Shown in pieces: positions 12,812-23,217 of a stretch of DNA of 64,000 nucleotides. The position numbers and the translations under genes are program-made. A model generated the notes under the pieces. It was given only the letters and a program-made list of their open reading frames with translations, was not told the DNA's origin and searched no databases. The DNA comes from Haliclona indistincta (lineage: Eukaryota; Porifera; Demospongiae; Haplosclerida; Chalinidae). The stretch lies in contig OZ024784.1 of assembly GCA_964017065.1 (NCBI GenBank), positions 16,287,152 through 16,351,151 of the forward strand. Reading direction: 5' to 3'. Every line of letters begins with the position of its first letter. Within the stretch, counting starts at the first letter, position 1.

Positions 12812-14860
12812 ATCGCTGTCTCTCTCATGCACCAGGCAGGAATAGTACTCCACTATGCAGTGACTGTGACTAGACTAGGTCCTATCACACAAGGTCAGGT
12901 AACCAGGTCAACATCAGTAATGAGGCTAGTGGCGGAACCTATGACAAACCACAATGATCCAAGTCTAGCAGTTGAGCCTTTGCAAGAAGAGACACATCTT
13001 GTGGAGAACCTTGAGGAGTACTACCAGTACAGTCTGAGTGTTGCCATGGTGAACAGTGCTGGGGAAGGTCAACCCACTTTACCAATCATACAAAACATGC
13101 CGGATACAAGTTAGTTACTATACGCATTGAAGTGATTACTATTTCTATAATTCTATTCATAGAGCCTTCAGGATCACCTATTGATATTCAAGCTAGAAAT
13201 ATCACTTCTACTTCGATCACCTTTTCATGGTCACCTCCTGTTCCATTAGATGCAAATGGTATTATCACAGGATACTTACTGAACCTCACTAGAAATGGTG
13301 TGATAAGAACTCATCTACTAAGTATATCATCGTACACTGAAGCAGGTACATTAAACCTATTACACAACATGATATAGTATAAGGGTTGATATTCTATAAG
13401 ATTTGAGGCCCTATCAGCAAGTGACAATCAGTATAGCTGCTATAAATCGACTCGGACGTGGACCATTCTCTAGAAGCTACAACACCACAACAGCTGAATC
13501 TCGTAAGTAAACCTGATTCTTGAATTATGATCAGCATTGATAGCAAATTTCCTCACAGCGCCCAGTGCTCCACTTTCCTTATCAGTAGTGAGAGATTCTC
13601 GTGCAGTTGTGTTGTCATGGAGACCTCCTGATATGCCTAATGGTATACTAATGGGTTATGAGGTCTTCTACAATGGATACGAAACACCAAATCAGGTTTT
13701 TAAGAAATCACTTCAGCACAACCGTATTATTTTTTTGTGACAGGATTTTGCTGTATTTAATGGAAGTGTGAAAACCAGAGCAACTGTGCAAAGCGTACAG
13801 ATAAATGATCTGAGGACAAGCCTGCTGTATAGATTCAAAGTGAGGGAGGAGCTAGTGAATTTGTGAGTCCCATTGTGTGTCATGTACTACAGGTGAGAGC
13901 ATTGAATGGAGCTGGTTATGGACAAAATACATCTAGTGAAATTTTAGGTGAGTGCCTAAAAATGGTGAAAGACTTATCACAATCTGTTTTGTATCACTCA
14001 GAACCTGTAGCTCTTGGAATAGCTGGAATGGAAGCCATTACTATCTCTGTGCCGCTTGTATCAGCTATTTTAGTAGTGGTTTTAATTGTGATTGTCACGG
14101 CCGCTTGCTTTGTTACATATCAGCGAAGAGTGAGAACAAAAAGGTGATGTCAAATTTATGACACTCCAAATTTTATTCATTTCTCTCGTGTTATAGATAT
14201 TCACTTGAACCGCGCAATGCTACTGAGCTCACAGTAGTGAACAATGATGGTGCTTTAGATGAAGGAGAATTAGAGCTAGAAAACAAACCAGACCTAAGAA
14301 TGTAAGTATCAATGTCACTTTAAAGTAAATTATACTTTGGCTCCCAGGCCTGAACTGAAGTTTGAAAATGAGTACGAAATTGAGACAAATCCACAATTGG
14401 TATGTACAACTGCACAACAAGAAACAGTGCAGAACTGTCTTTATGCACCATATAGGTACAAGCTAAAAATATTCCACTACCACCCACACCATCTGCTGGA
14501 GAGAAATTTCATGGGTATGAGCATTGTCTGAGCACGATACTGTTGAACTGTATTATCAATGCAGGGCGTCACCGCGGCTGGAAACACGCACAGAAAATGA
14601 GTATGAACCTCTTCCATGCTTGGTAATAACAATGCTAATGATTATATTATGCACTATTGTGACATTATCTTTTCACTCAGGAGACTTCCGAAGACATCTA
14701 TGAACCTATGGACGGTTTGTGCATCGTTGATACATACACATTTTTTATTGATGATTGTCCCATTTTAGGTAGCCATCTACTTGTTCCCAAAAAAGAAAAG
14801 GACGATTCTAACCGTGACGACAAAGAAGAGGAGGAAGATCCTGAAATTTCATCCTTATAA
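12812..14860 (+). CDS. FN3 single-pass receptor-like protein, copy B, 5'-truncated
   Basis: Exons from 12,812 encode the C-terminal part of one FN3 domain, a complete FN3 (13,165-13,500), a third FN3 (13,558-13,945) with WRPPDMPNGILMGYE and NGAGYGQNT, a transmembrane helix (about 14,035-14,110), YQRRVRTKR, and a cytoplasmic tail. The tail has three tyrosine motifs: NEYEI (about 14,365), NEYEPL (about 14,600) and IYEPM (about 14,700), the last fitting the YxxM consensus for PI3-kinase p85 SH2 domains. The tail ends in acidic residues at TAA 14,858-14,860. The reading frame is intact, unlike copy A. No signal peptide or first-domain N-terminus is present upstream. It may be expressed only if it acquires a promoter or splices to upstream exons; an in-frame ATG lies at 12,828 but would not give secretion. 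Confidence 0.65.
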
Positions 14861-15123
14861 ACTGCCAAGGATAATTTATATTGTTTTGGTACATGTAAAT
14901 GTAAAAGTGAGTATGTTTGCTATTGATATAAAAGAATAAAAAATGATATCAATGTCGGCAAGAGTTATCAGAAAAAATGAATATTCCTAATAGATTAAAT
15001 TGTCCAGCAGCAATATATTATGAGCACTATAAAACAACGTGAGCAATAATAATAATAATAATAATATTGATATTGCTCTGATATGATTATATCAGTTATT
15101 CATGAAAGCTAAATATCAGTTAT

Positions 15124-16317
15124 TTAGCTTTCATCAGATTGACTAAAGGAACGTTTCGAACCAGCCGGAAGATAATCAAGATAATGATTTTCCATGTCTA
15201 GAGATCTGACGAGGGTAGGAGCACTAGGAGATGCACAATGTGTAGACGAATGGTCACTCTTCTGAGAGCTGTCAAACAATTCCTCGGCAATAGCAATTTC
15301 AGACTCCCAACTGAATAACGCCAAAACAGGCTGATCAGTATGTGTGTTAGCTGCACTACTCAGTGAACTAACATCAAGTGATGGGACACCTTGCTCAGCA
15401 CCTAGATCAAGATGCTCGTCAACAATCTGCATTTCTTCTGGTTGTTCATTTTACTGTCATATTCAGTCTTAAGGCTATCGTGATCACTCTTGAGGCTATC
15501 GTGATCACTCTTGAGGCTATCGTGAGTAGTCCTGAGGCTATCGTGATCACTCTTGAGGCTATCGTGATCACTCTTGAGGCTATCGTGAGCAGTCCTGAGG
15601 CTATCGTGATCACTCTTGAGGCTATCGTGAGCAGTCCTGAGGCTATCGTGATCACTCTTGAGGCTATCGTGATCACTCTTGAGGCTATCGTGAGCAGTCC
15701 TGAGGCTATCGTGAGCAGTCCTGAGGCTATCGTGATCACTCTTGAGGCTATCGTGATCACTCTTGAGGCTATCGTGAGTGATCTTGAGGGTATCGTGAAC
15801 ATTCTTAAGAGCATTATAGTCACACTTGAGAGTATCGTTCTCAAAGTCATAATCGCAGTGTTCTGCCATTGCCACTCTGTCTTCATCATGACTTGTGTTT
15901 TCAAACAATATTATCTCAATGGCTGTTTGTAGAAGGCTTGTATCAGAGCCACATTGATAGAGTGCAGTTAAGAGTGTACGATTGCTGGCAAGGTTGCCCT
16001 TCTGTCGTTTCCATAACAGCAAAAGTTCTATCTTTCGTTCTATAGGTAACTCCGTAGGAAGACGATTTACGACGTCACATTGCTCTAGGCCGAGCTGGAT
16101 GCCTAACTCCAATACAGAGCTTACTGATCTTCGGGCTACTTCATTGAGGAGCTTGTCACTTGGCTGCTTTACCAACAGAGCAGGTGTTAGCCTAGCAAGC
16201 TCTTGCTCCAGTATCACCGAGTCTACTCCAGGGTACACTAGCCGTTTAGCAGCCTAAATGGACAGGTATAATGTTCACGGTTTACCGTTTAAGTTATTAT
16301 TTTAATTCCCTCACCAT
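15124..16317 (-). CDS. Death-domain protein with heptad-repeat coiled coil (family member D1)
   Basis: I place the start codon at 16,315-16,317. It is followed at once by a donor (ATG|GTGAGG), and the next exon starts at 16,253, giving M-AAKRLVYPG. A death domain follows (QPSDKLLNEVARRS, DVVNRLPTE, ELLLLWKRQKGNLASNRTLL; about 16,190-15,960). Next is a run of fifteen HDSL heptads and a tail ending FSQSDES. The frame that carries the heptads closes at 15,402, while the C-terminal segment (15,124-15,432, DYLPAGSKRSFSQSDES) lies in another frame. Either a short intron or a frameshift joins them. The C-terminal SKR motif recurs in the paralogues. Death domains make homotypic contacts in apoptosis and immune signalling; the partner here is unknown. 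Confidence 0.75.
15465..15795 (-). repeat. 21-bp coding tandem repeat (HDSLKSD / HDSLRTA)
   Basis: About fifteen 21-bp units encode the heptads HDSLKSD or HDSLRTA on the minus strand. Two unit types alternate irregularly, which suggests unequal exchange. The heptad period with one leucine per unit suggests an extended, strongly charged coiled coil. Other frames of both strands are also stop-free here, which is why spurious ORFs appear. Confidence 0.9.
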
Positions 16318-16810
16318 CGTACATTTGTACATGTACCAACTCGAGCTGTATTTGCTGTTTACAAGTGATAAGTAGGCACGTGATCAACTACAAAAGGAGT
16401 TTCCCAGGGGAATGCCCTTTCAATTTCAGAAGCCCTGTAGCAAGTGGGTAACCCAAGATTACTACTGTTTACACTGAAAAACTTGTATAAAAATCTACAA
16501 ATATAAAATAACTGTTTCAAAAAAATAACTGTTCCGACACCATTGCCATATATTATTTTGCAATTCTTGTATGCGATCATTGCGCTGTGATGACAAATAC
16601 ACTTGCGCGTGTTTAACAGATAAACTTCCAACGAACAACTTTTAAGACACTGTGCTGCGCATGCATGCTTGATAGACCTTCGACAAACGAATAGATGTAA
16701 AACAGTGCGACTATACTTGCGCATTCTTGAAATGAAACGATCTTGAGACGATGACTTTCACATGCTTTTATAACGACCTCAACACGAACAATGACTAGAG
16801 ACAATCGACA
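16318..16810. other. Intergenic, no gene seen
   Basis: This is the region between two minus-strand death-domain genes. ORFs on the minus strand here have no recognisable domain and no match to paralogues. It should contain the promoter of the gene starting at 16,317 and the terminator region of the gene ending at 16,811. No repeat was recognised. Confidence 0.4.
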
Positions 16811-17955
16811 TCATACAAACTTCTTGTTGCAATCATTTTTGGGTACGGGGTTATCTTCGATAACCGAATATGGTCGTTTGCTTCCAATTTGGAGTTCGGC
16901 ATCTAGCCAGTCTCCCACTTGAGAAGTACTCTCCAGAGGGATAGCCCTCGCTGGAGAAGTGACCGGGGAAGTATCAGTGCTACTGGTACATTCATTTTCG
17001 GACTTTTTGTCAGCATCCGAAGTTGCTGAAGCAAATACTGTGTCAGCATACAACACATTAGCGGTCAATATATCGCATGATTCCACGTCACCACCAACTA
17101 CAAGTGATGAGGAACTTGAAGTATCCTTGCAGAACTGGTCTCCAAGTACTTCTTTTATGCCATCATGACCAAGCGACGCTTGATTTTTTAGTTGAAAATT
17201 TTCGCGTTGTAGCGATTCAACCTTTTTCTCTAGCGTTGTGCAGCGTCCACAGCATTCATCCAATTTTTTCTCCAGCACTGTGCACCGTTCATTGGCCTTG
17301 GTAATTTCAGCAGTTAGGAGGTCAATTTCTTGGGTTTGGAGTGATGAGTCACCTACTTCTTGCCCAAGACAATGCTCCTTTTTCATCATATCAACGACAA
17401 CTTCAATGAGTTGCCTATCTAAAGTGCCTGGCCGCTCAATACCACTCAAGAGAGAACGATTAGTGGCATCTTTACCCTTCTGGCGTTTCCAAAGTTGAAG
17501 AACTTCCATTTTCTTGTCTCGACGAGTGAAGCTATTTTCTGGAAGACAATTGTAAATATCGCAAGCTTCTATTCCAAGAGCACATCCAAGTATTTCTGTC
17601 TCACACATCGTCATTCTAGAGACTTCCAAAAGCACTTTATCACTTGCCAATTCGTTGAGTAGAGACAAAGGCAGCCCCTTCCACAATTGTTCCAACACAT
17701 TTACACTCTGTGCCTGTGTATAATAAAATGAGTGAAAATACATTCATGGGAATACAATGTATAAACTGACGGATAAGAGCAAGGACAAGGCAACCACTAT
17801 GCATACAAATGGAGCTTGGCAAGTCAGTGGAACAAATTTAACACATACTATAGTTGCCAGGAATTTTTGAAAAAAGAATACAGCAGATGCTATCCTTATT
17901 CTTTTCGCAAAACATCTGGACATTATTTTTGTTAAATCCAACACATTTTTACCAT
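16811..17955 (-). CDS. Death-domain and coiled-coil protein (family member D2)
   Basis: The start codon is proposed at 17,953-17,955, directly followed by donor GTAAAA. Exon 2 starts at 17,714, giving M-AQSVNVLEQLWKG. The death domain (ASDKLLLEVSRMT-like start, DIYNCLPEN, VLQLWKRQKGKDATNRSLL) covers about 17,690-17,390. A coiled coil follows (about 17,330-17,170, ERCTVLEKKLDECCGRCTTL), then a Ser/Thr-rich disordered tail. The tail has the family C-terminal signature (GDWLDAELQIGSKRPYSVIE) and ends at 16,811. It is roughly 300 residues. Role inferred: adaptor with a homotypic death-fold and self-associating coil. If the ATG-only exon is wrong, an ATG at 17,743 would add a few residues. Confidence 0.75.
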
Positions 17956-18585
17956 CTTCTTCCTCGTTGTTCCTCAATACGCGTCTTCTCCTTCTGGCAC
18001 CTCTGCCTCCTTCCCAGCCACCATGAGCAGACGTCAGTAAACCAGCTCCGATTAAGCAATACCCACCGCTCAGCGAGTTGCGAAAACAAGGGCCGAGGAG
18101 CCTAGCTCCAAAGGGACTTTACTTGCTATAAATACAGTCCTTGATTCGAGAACTTTCTGTTGAAGGGTGCGGTCTCTCATCACATGACATGACAGATGGT
18201 GGGTCTGCAATAACCGATGTTGCATTAAATAACCAATGTTACGGAGCCAATGGTTCTGGCAAGCACTCTTTGAATGTGCTCACAAAGACCACGTTTACAA
18301 AAATCACCTTGTCAGAGATCATGAGGTTTTTGAGAGTATCTCTGTGTAAACTCACCATTGTACTCATTTATCAGTTGGACTGCTTAGTTAACATTATTTT
18401 ATTGTAAACCGACAAAACATTGATATTAAATTAAATAAATATAAAATGGTACAAGTAAATGTCAGTAAAAAGGAGGAAATGATGTCATTCTAAAGGCAAA
18501 AGACACGTTTCTAGCAATGAAGTCAGTGATAAATGAATACTGTGACAGTGAAATGTGTTAAGTTCACTTTTGCACACCTGGTAGT
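17956..18585. other. Intergenic and 3' flank with duplicated segment
   Basis: No gene is supported. About 18,270-18,585 is homologous to 29,990-30,270 (shared GAGAGTATCTCTGTGTAAACTCACCATT and CAGTTGGACTGCTTAGTTAACAT segments). It forms the 3' flank of the truncated paralogue at 18,586. It starts with a stretch resembling the second PH exon remnant (GCTCACAAAGACCAC). Confidence 0.55.
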
Positions 18586-19269
18586 CTAAAAATAGGATTT
18601 CCTTTGTACTTTTGGTGAATTGATCCATCCCATTTGTGCATCTTCATCCAAGTCCACAAATAAGCGTTTAGAGCCAATGGGAAGAGCACCTTCAGGCCAG
18701 TCTTCAAGAGAAGGGTTCTCTTCTAGTACTGGTGTCTTTGAAGAATTGTCTACAGTACAGGTACTATCCTGAGAGCAATCGATAGTTTCATCATCGTTAT
18801 CAGATAGATCATTTGGACTTAGTTCAATCATTTCAGGAACCATGTCTACCTCTGTATCAGAAATCACAATAGGTGAGCTAGTATCAGAATAAGATGATCT
18901 TGGAGAAAGATACAAATTAGCGCTAGCGTCATAAGTGACCACTGTTCTAAACGTGTTTTCCAAACTCTGATCTGTATTCTGGTGACACACATCACATGAA
19001 GGATCAAGGAGAGGTGTTTCCTGGCTCAACATCATATGTCCATCTTTGGTATCGTCGTAATGCTGCTCTACCGAGTAACCTTTTTCTTGTTTATTAAGTT
19101 CTTCTAGCATAGAGCACCACCTTTTCAGATCTTTGTTCTCGTTCTTTAGATCACTATTTTCAATCTTGAGGGCACTGTTTTCAGACCTTAATTCTGCATT
19201 TTCACTTCTGAGAGTATCATTGTCTCTTCCATCATAATCCAGTAAGGAGGACCTGCAAACCTCGGTCAA
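18586..19269 (-). pseudogene. Truncated death-domain paralogue lacking the death domain (D3)
   Basis: This is nearly identical to the C-terminal two-thirds of the gene at 30,274-31,326: coiled coil (DTLRSENAELRSENSALKIE), acidic linker and C-terminal signature (EDWPEGALPIGSKRLFVDL). Homology stops just upstream of about 19,280, where a long inverted repeat begins at 19,296. The death domain, about 120 residues in the paralogue, is absent. It could still be translated from an internal ATG at 19,269, which would give a coiled-coil-only product that might interfere with full-length partners. That is speculation. Confidence 0.75.
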
Positions 19270-19295
19270 TATAATAATTACAATATAATTAAAGG

Positions 19296-19671
19296 ATTTC
19301 TAACGAAATCAAAAGGATGTAGGGATGAATGAAATCTGCTACTGGTCCACAATGTAAACCAACAAGGAACTAGCATGGAATGGTAACACGATTGACTTGC
19401 TAACAGACCGTAGATCCCTACATCAGTGGCTGCTGTGGCAGACTATAGCTAATTCAGCTAGTTGCCGTTGACTGACACCGAAGTGCATTGAATTGTATTC
19501 AACTTGACTGTGACAAAATATTGATCTTATGTTCAGCCACTGATGTAGGGATATATGGTCTGTTAGCAAGTCAATTGTGTTACCATTCCATGCTAGTTCC
19601 TTGTTGGTTTACATTGTGGACCAGTAGCAGATTTCATTCATCCCTACATCCTTTTGATTTCGTTAGAAATC
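19296..19671. repeat. Long inverted repeat (arms about 137 bp, loop about 101 bp)
   Basis: The left arm 19,296-19,432 and right arm 19,534-19,671 are almost perfect reverse complements. For example, GATTTCTAACGAAATCAAAA pairs with the segment ending CGTTAGAAATC, and CATCAGTGGCTG pairs with CAGCCACTGATG. A transcript would fold into a long hairpin. It abuts the truncation point of the death-domain paralogue. No coding sequence. Confidence 0.9.
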
Positions 19672-20298
19672 TTTTTATTTTCTTGTTTGTGTCCTTTTTT
19701 GAGTTTCAAATTTGTTGCAGTTCGAATTCGGCAAGATCATGTATTTCTTTGTTTACACCATTAGTTTGGTTTGCTGTTGTTGATAATTTCTTTATGTGAC
19801 CTTTTTAATTTGTAGCTCAAATGCATTATTCTTAATGCTGAAACTAGCTCATGCATTCCGCAAAGCATTCGAGCCCCGCCCACTTTAGTTTGCAAAATTT
19901 TGTACGGCTGTGATACTATCTGGCGAGCAGCAGAACGGTGATACTACACGAGCTTACTCCGTGAGTTGTTCTTCGAAGACTCCAGACGCCAATAATTATG
20001 CGCTCTCCATACGGCGGTACTCTACTTCTAGAATTCGTGTGGCTACGCCCTCGGGTTTATTAACACAATACCTCGTGTATATGGTATACACACCTGGTAG
20101 GCATGGAATAACTACTACATACATGTACACCAAACAATTTACATTCCCTCTAACACTATACTTCCAGAATTCCCAGATCTGAGAGAGCAAAAATAATTAT
20201 TACAAAAAAAGAGTAATAAACTAAACCATGCAGAAACTTTGGTACTACTCTAAACATATATTAACACACAACCCCTCAACACATATCTGAAATCACCA
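19672..20298. other. Intergenic, nothing recognised
   Basis: No gene, RNA or known repeat is evident. The short ORFs on both strands around 19,910-20,190 overlap each other and lack any domain signal. Confidence 0.4.
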
Positions 20299-22125
20299 TT
20301 CCAATTTGCATGAGCACAAGACAATAATTCCAGTTCAATCCATTCAGGCACAAGGCAATAATTCCATTCAAGCACAAGACAATAATTCCAGTTCAATCCA
20401 TTCAGGCACAAGGCAATAATTCCATTCAAGCACAAGGCAATAATTCCAGTTCAATCCATTCAGGCACAAGGCAATAATTCCATTCAAGCACAAGGCAATA
20501 ATTCCAGTTCAATTCATTCGAGCACAAGACAATAATTCCAGTTCAATCCATTCAGGCACAAGGCAATAATTCCATTCAAGCACAAGGCAATAATTCCAGT
20601 TCAATCCATTCGAGCACAAGGCAATAATTGTTTAATCCATTCAGGCACAAGGCAATAATTCCAGTTCAATCCATTCAAGCACAAGGCAATAATTCCAGTT
20701 CAATCCATTCGAGCACAAGGCAATAATTCCAGTTCAATCCATTCAAGCACAAGGCAGTTTGATTCATTCAGGCACAAGGCAATAATTCTAGTTCGATCCA
20801 TTTGGGCACAAGGCAATAATTCCAGTTCAATCCATTCGAGCACAAGGCAATAATTCCAGTTCAATCCATTCAAGCACAAGGCAGTTTGATTCATTCAGGC
20901 ACAAGGCAATAATTCCAGTTCGATCCATTCGAGTACAAGAAAATAATTCCAGTTCGATTCATTCGAGCAAAAGTCAATAATTCCACTTCAATCCATTCGA
21001 GCACAAGGCAATAATTCCAGTTCGACCCATTCGAGCACAAGGCAATAATTCCAGTTCAATCCATTCAAGCACAAGGCAATAATTCCATTCGAGCACAAGG
21101 CAATAATTCCAGTTTGATTCATTCAAGCACAAGGCAATAATTCCAGTTTGTTTCATTCGAGCACAAGGCAATAATTCCAGTTTGTTTCATTCGAGCATAA
21201 GGCAATAATTCCAGTTTGTTTCATTCGAGCACAAGGCAATAATTCCAGTTTGTTTCATTCGAGCACAAGGCAATAATTCCAGTTTGTTTCATTCGAGCAC
21301 AAGGCAATAATTCCATTCAAGCACAAGGCAATAATTCCAGTTCAATCCATTCAAGCACAAGGCAGTTTGATTCATCCAGGCACAAGGCAATAATTCCAGT
21401 TCGATCCATTCGAGTACAAGAAAATAATTCCAGTTCGATCCATTCGAGCAAAAGTCAATAATTCCAGTTCAATCCATTCGAGCACAAGACAATAATTCCA
21501 GTTCGATCCTTTCGAGCACAAGGCAATAATTCCAGTTCGATGCATTCGAGCACAGTCAATAATTCCAGTTCAATCCATTCAAGCACAAGGCAATAATTCC
21601 AGTTCGATCCTTTCGAGCACAAGGCAATAATTCCAGTTTGATTCATTCAAGCACAAGGCAATAATTCCAGTTTGTTTCATTGAGCACAAGGCAATAATTC
21701 CAGTTTGTTTCATTCGAGCACAAGGCAATAATTCCAGTTTGATTCATTCTAGCACAAGGCATTCGAGCACAAGGCAATAATTCCAGTTTGTTTCATTCGA
21801 GCACAGGGCAATAATCCCAGTTTGTTTCATTGAGCACAAGGCAATAATTCCAGTTTGATTCATTCGAGCACAAGACAATAATTCCAGTTTGATTCATTCA
21901 AGCACAAGGCAATAATTCCAGTTTGTTTCATTCGAGCATAAGGCAATAATTCCAGTTTGTTTCATTGAGCACAAGGCAATAAGATTCATTCGAGCACAAG
22001 GCAATAAGATTCATTCGAGCACAAGGCAAATAATTCCAGTTTGATTCATTCGAGCACAAGACAATAATTCCAGTTTGATTCATTCGAGCACAAGACAATA
22101 ATTCCAGCTTGATTCATTCGAGCAC
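20299..22125. repeat. 34-bp minisatellite, about 50 units
   Basis: Tandem array with consensus AATTCCAGTTCAATCCATTC GAGCACAAGGCAAT (34 bp), with sub-variants (TTTGTTTCATT, shortened 20-bp units). Higher-order blocks repeat, for example a block including GGCAGTTTGATTCATTCAGG occurs several times. The minus-strand ORFs across it (LELLPCAR-type repeats) are a by-product of the period. Unexpanded single modules of the same sequence lie at 33,540-33,860 in the paralogous position. Confidence 0.93.
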
Positions 22126-22511
22126 AAGTAACGCATTCCTTTAGTCTAGGAAGAGGCGATTTAATCCATTTCCAAGCATAAGCAATAATTCCAGTTCGAT
22201 TCATTTTGATCATAAGGCAATAAAATCTCAAGTCCACAAGAATAATCGTTAAAGTAGTAACGCATTCCTTTTGTCTTGGAAGGGGCGATTCAAGTAATTC
22301 TAGTCAATTTAATCCATTCGGAGTATCAAATAGTATACTCTTTGTCAAGATAAAGGCGATTCTCAGCATTTTGTCCCAATTCAGTTTCGAAAGAAGTCCA
22401 AGAAAATCTAGGTGTTTCAGGGCGAATACATAACAAGCACGAAACTAAATACTCTACTACATACCCTATTTTAGAAGACGAGGCTAGCTCGAACATTTTA
22501 AAGTTGGTGTA
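22126..22511. other. 3' flank of death-domain gene D4 with degenerate repeat modules
   Basis: This contains modules CGCATTCCTTTAGTCTAGGA and TCTTGGAAGGGGCGATT that also occur at 33,590-33,740 and 33,780-33,860 downstream of paralogue D7. It is a homologous 3' flank in the duplicated segment. No gene. Confidence 0.6.
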
Positions 22512-23009
22512 TCATTGATGGTCATTCTCAGCTTCAAGATCTCGAAGCTGCTTTCTCGAAGCTGTTGTAGTTGATGAAGAATCCAAGGAACAACCTCCCA
22601 CTTCGTTATCATTCTTCACCATACTGACTATAGCCTCTACAAGTTGCCTATCCTTTAACTCCGAAATGCATTCCAAGAGAGAGCGGTACGTAGCATCTTT
22701 ACCTTTCTGGCGCATCCAAAGGTGAAGAATTTCTATTTTCTTACACTGGCGAGTGTGAGCATCAACAGGAATGCAATTGAAGATATCACGAGGATCTATC
22801 CCAAGGCCTAACCCAAGCCATTCTGGTTCACACATAGTCTTTCCAGCGACCACAATTAGGACTTTGTTACTTGGCAATTTGTAGAGTAGTGATGTAGGCA
22901 GGTTGTTCCACTCTGGCTCAGCGGGCCTCGATTTCTTAATAGCCTTATTGCCCTATTATTTATACGTAACAACTTATTATAAATCTAGTCTATTATTAAT
23001 ACCTACCAT
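22512..23009 (-). CDS. Short death-domain protein (family member D4)
   Basis: The start is proposed at 23,007-23,009, again ATG followed directly by a donor (GTAGGT). Exon 2 begins at 22,943, giving M-AIKKSRPAEPEWNNLPTS. The death domain (LPSNKVLIVVAGKTMCEPE, DIFNCIPVDAH, ILHLWMRQKGKDATYRSLL) makes up most of the protein. A short Ser/Thr tail ends QLRDLEAENDHQ at 22,512. It is about 140 residues, much shorter than D1, D2 and D5. Compared with D7 it has lost the coiled-coil segment (EIALLEKRFTELENEVQLL in D7). Its 5' flank (22,978-23,205) is duplicated at 36,241-36,440. Confidence 0.75.
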
Positions 23010-23217
23010 TCTTACAGCGTGCCTATATAGATCTAGTCTAGTAGGCCAGGGGCACGCACGAGTTCCAGCGACCAAGTAGATGGTAGAACCTGGTAAATAG
23101 GGCCGCTGCCGCTTGGGGTGCCGTATATAGCTACCTAGGGGCTGGGTCGCAAGCGCAGTCCCCGCATTTTGTGTGGTCCGCGGTGTGGTCACGGGATATA
23201 ATTATGCAATTCTTATT

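Noticed and set aside
15378..15932. Plus-strand ORF with EAIVITL repeats, and a second minus-frame ORF with ITIASRV repeats
   Set aside because: Both are shadow frames of the 21-bp coding repeat in the death-domain gene D1.
16359..16804. Minus-strand ORFs between D1 and D2
   Set aside because: No domain, no paralogue match in other duplicated copies, and no splice partners.
20299..22125. CRISPR-like array
   Set aside because: Units are contiguous without unique spacers and the genome is eukaryotic; it is a minisatellite.
20250..22237. Series of minus-strand ORFs with LELLPCAR/NWNYCLVLE repeats
   Set aside because: They follow exactly from the 34-bp minisatellite, shift frame with each indel, and have no start context or domain.
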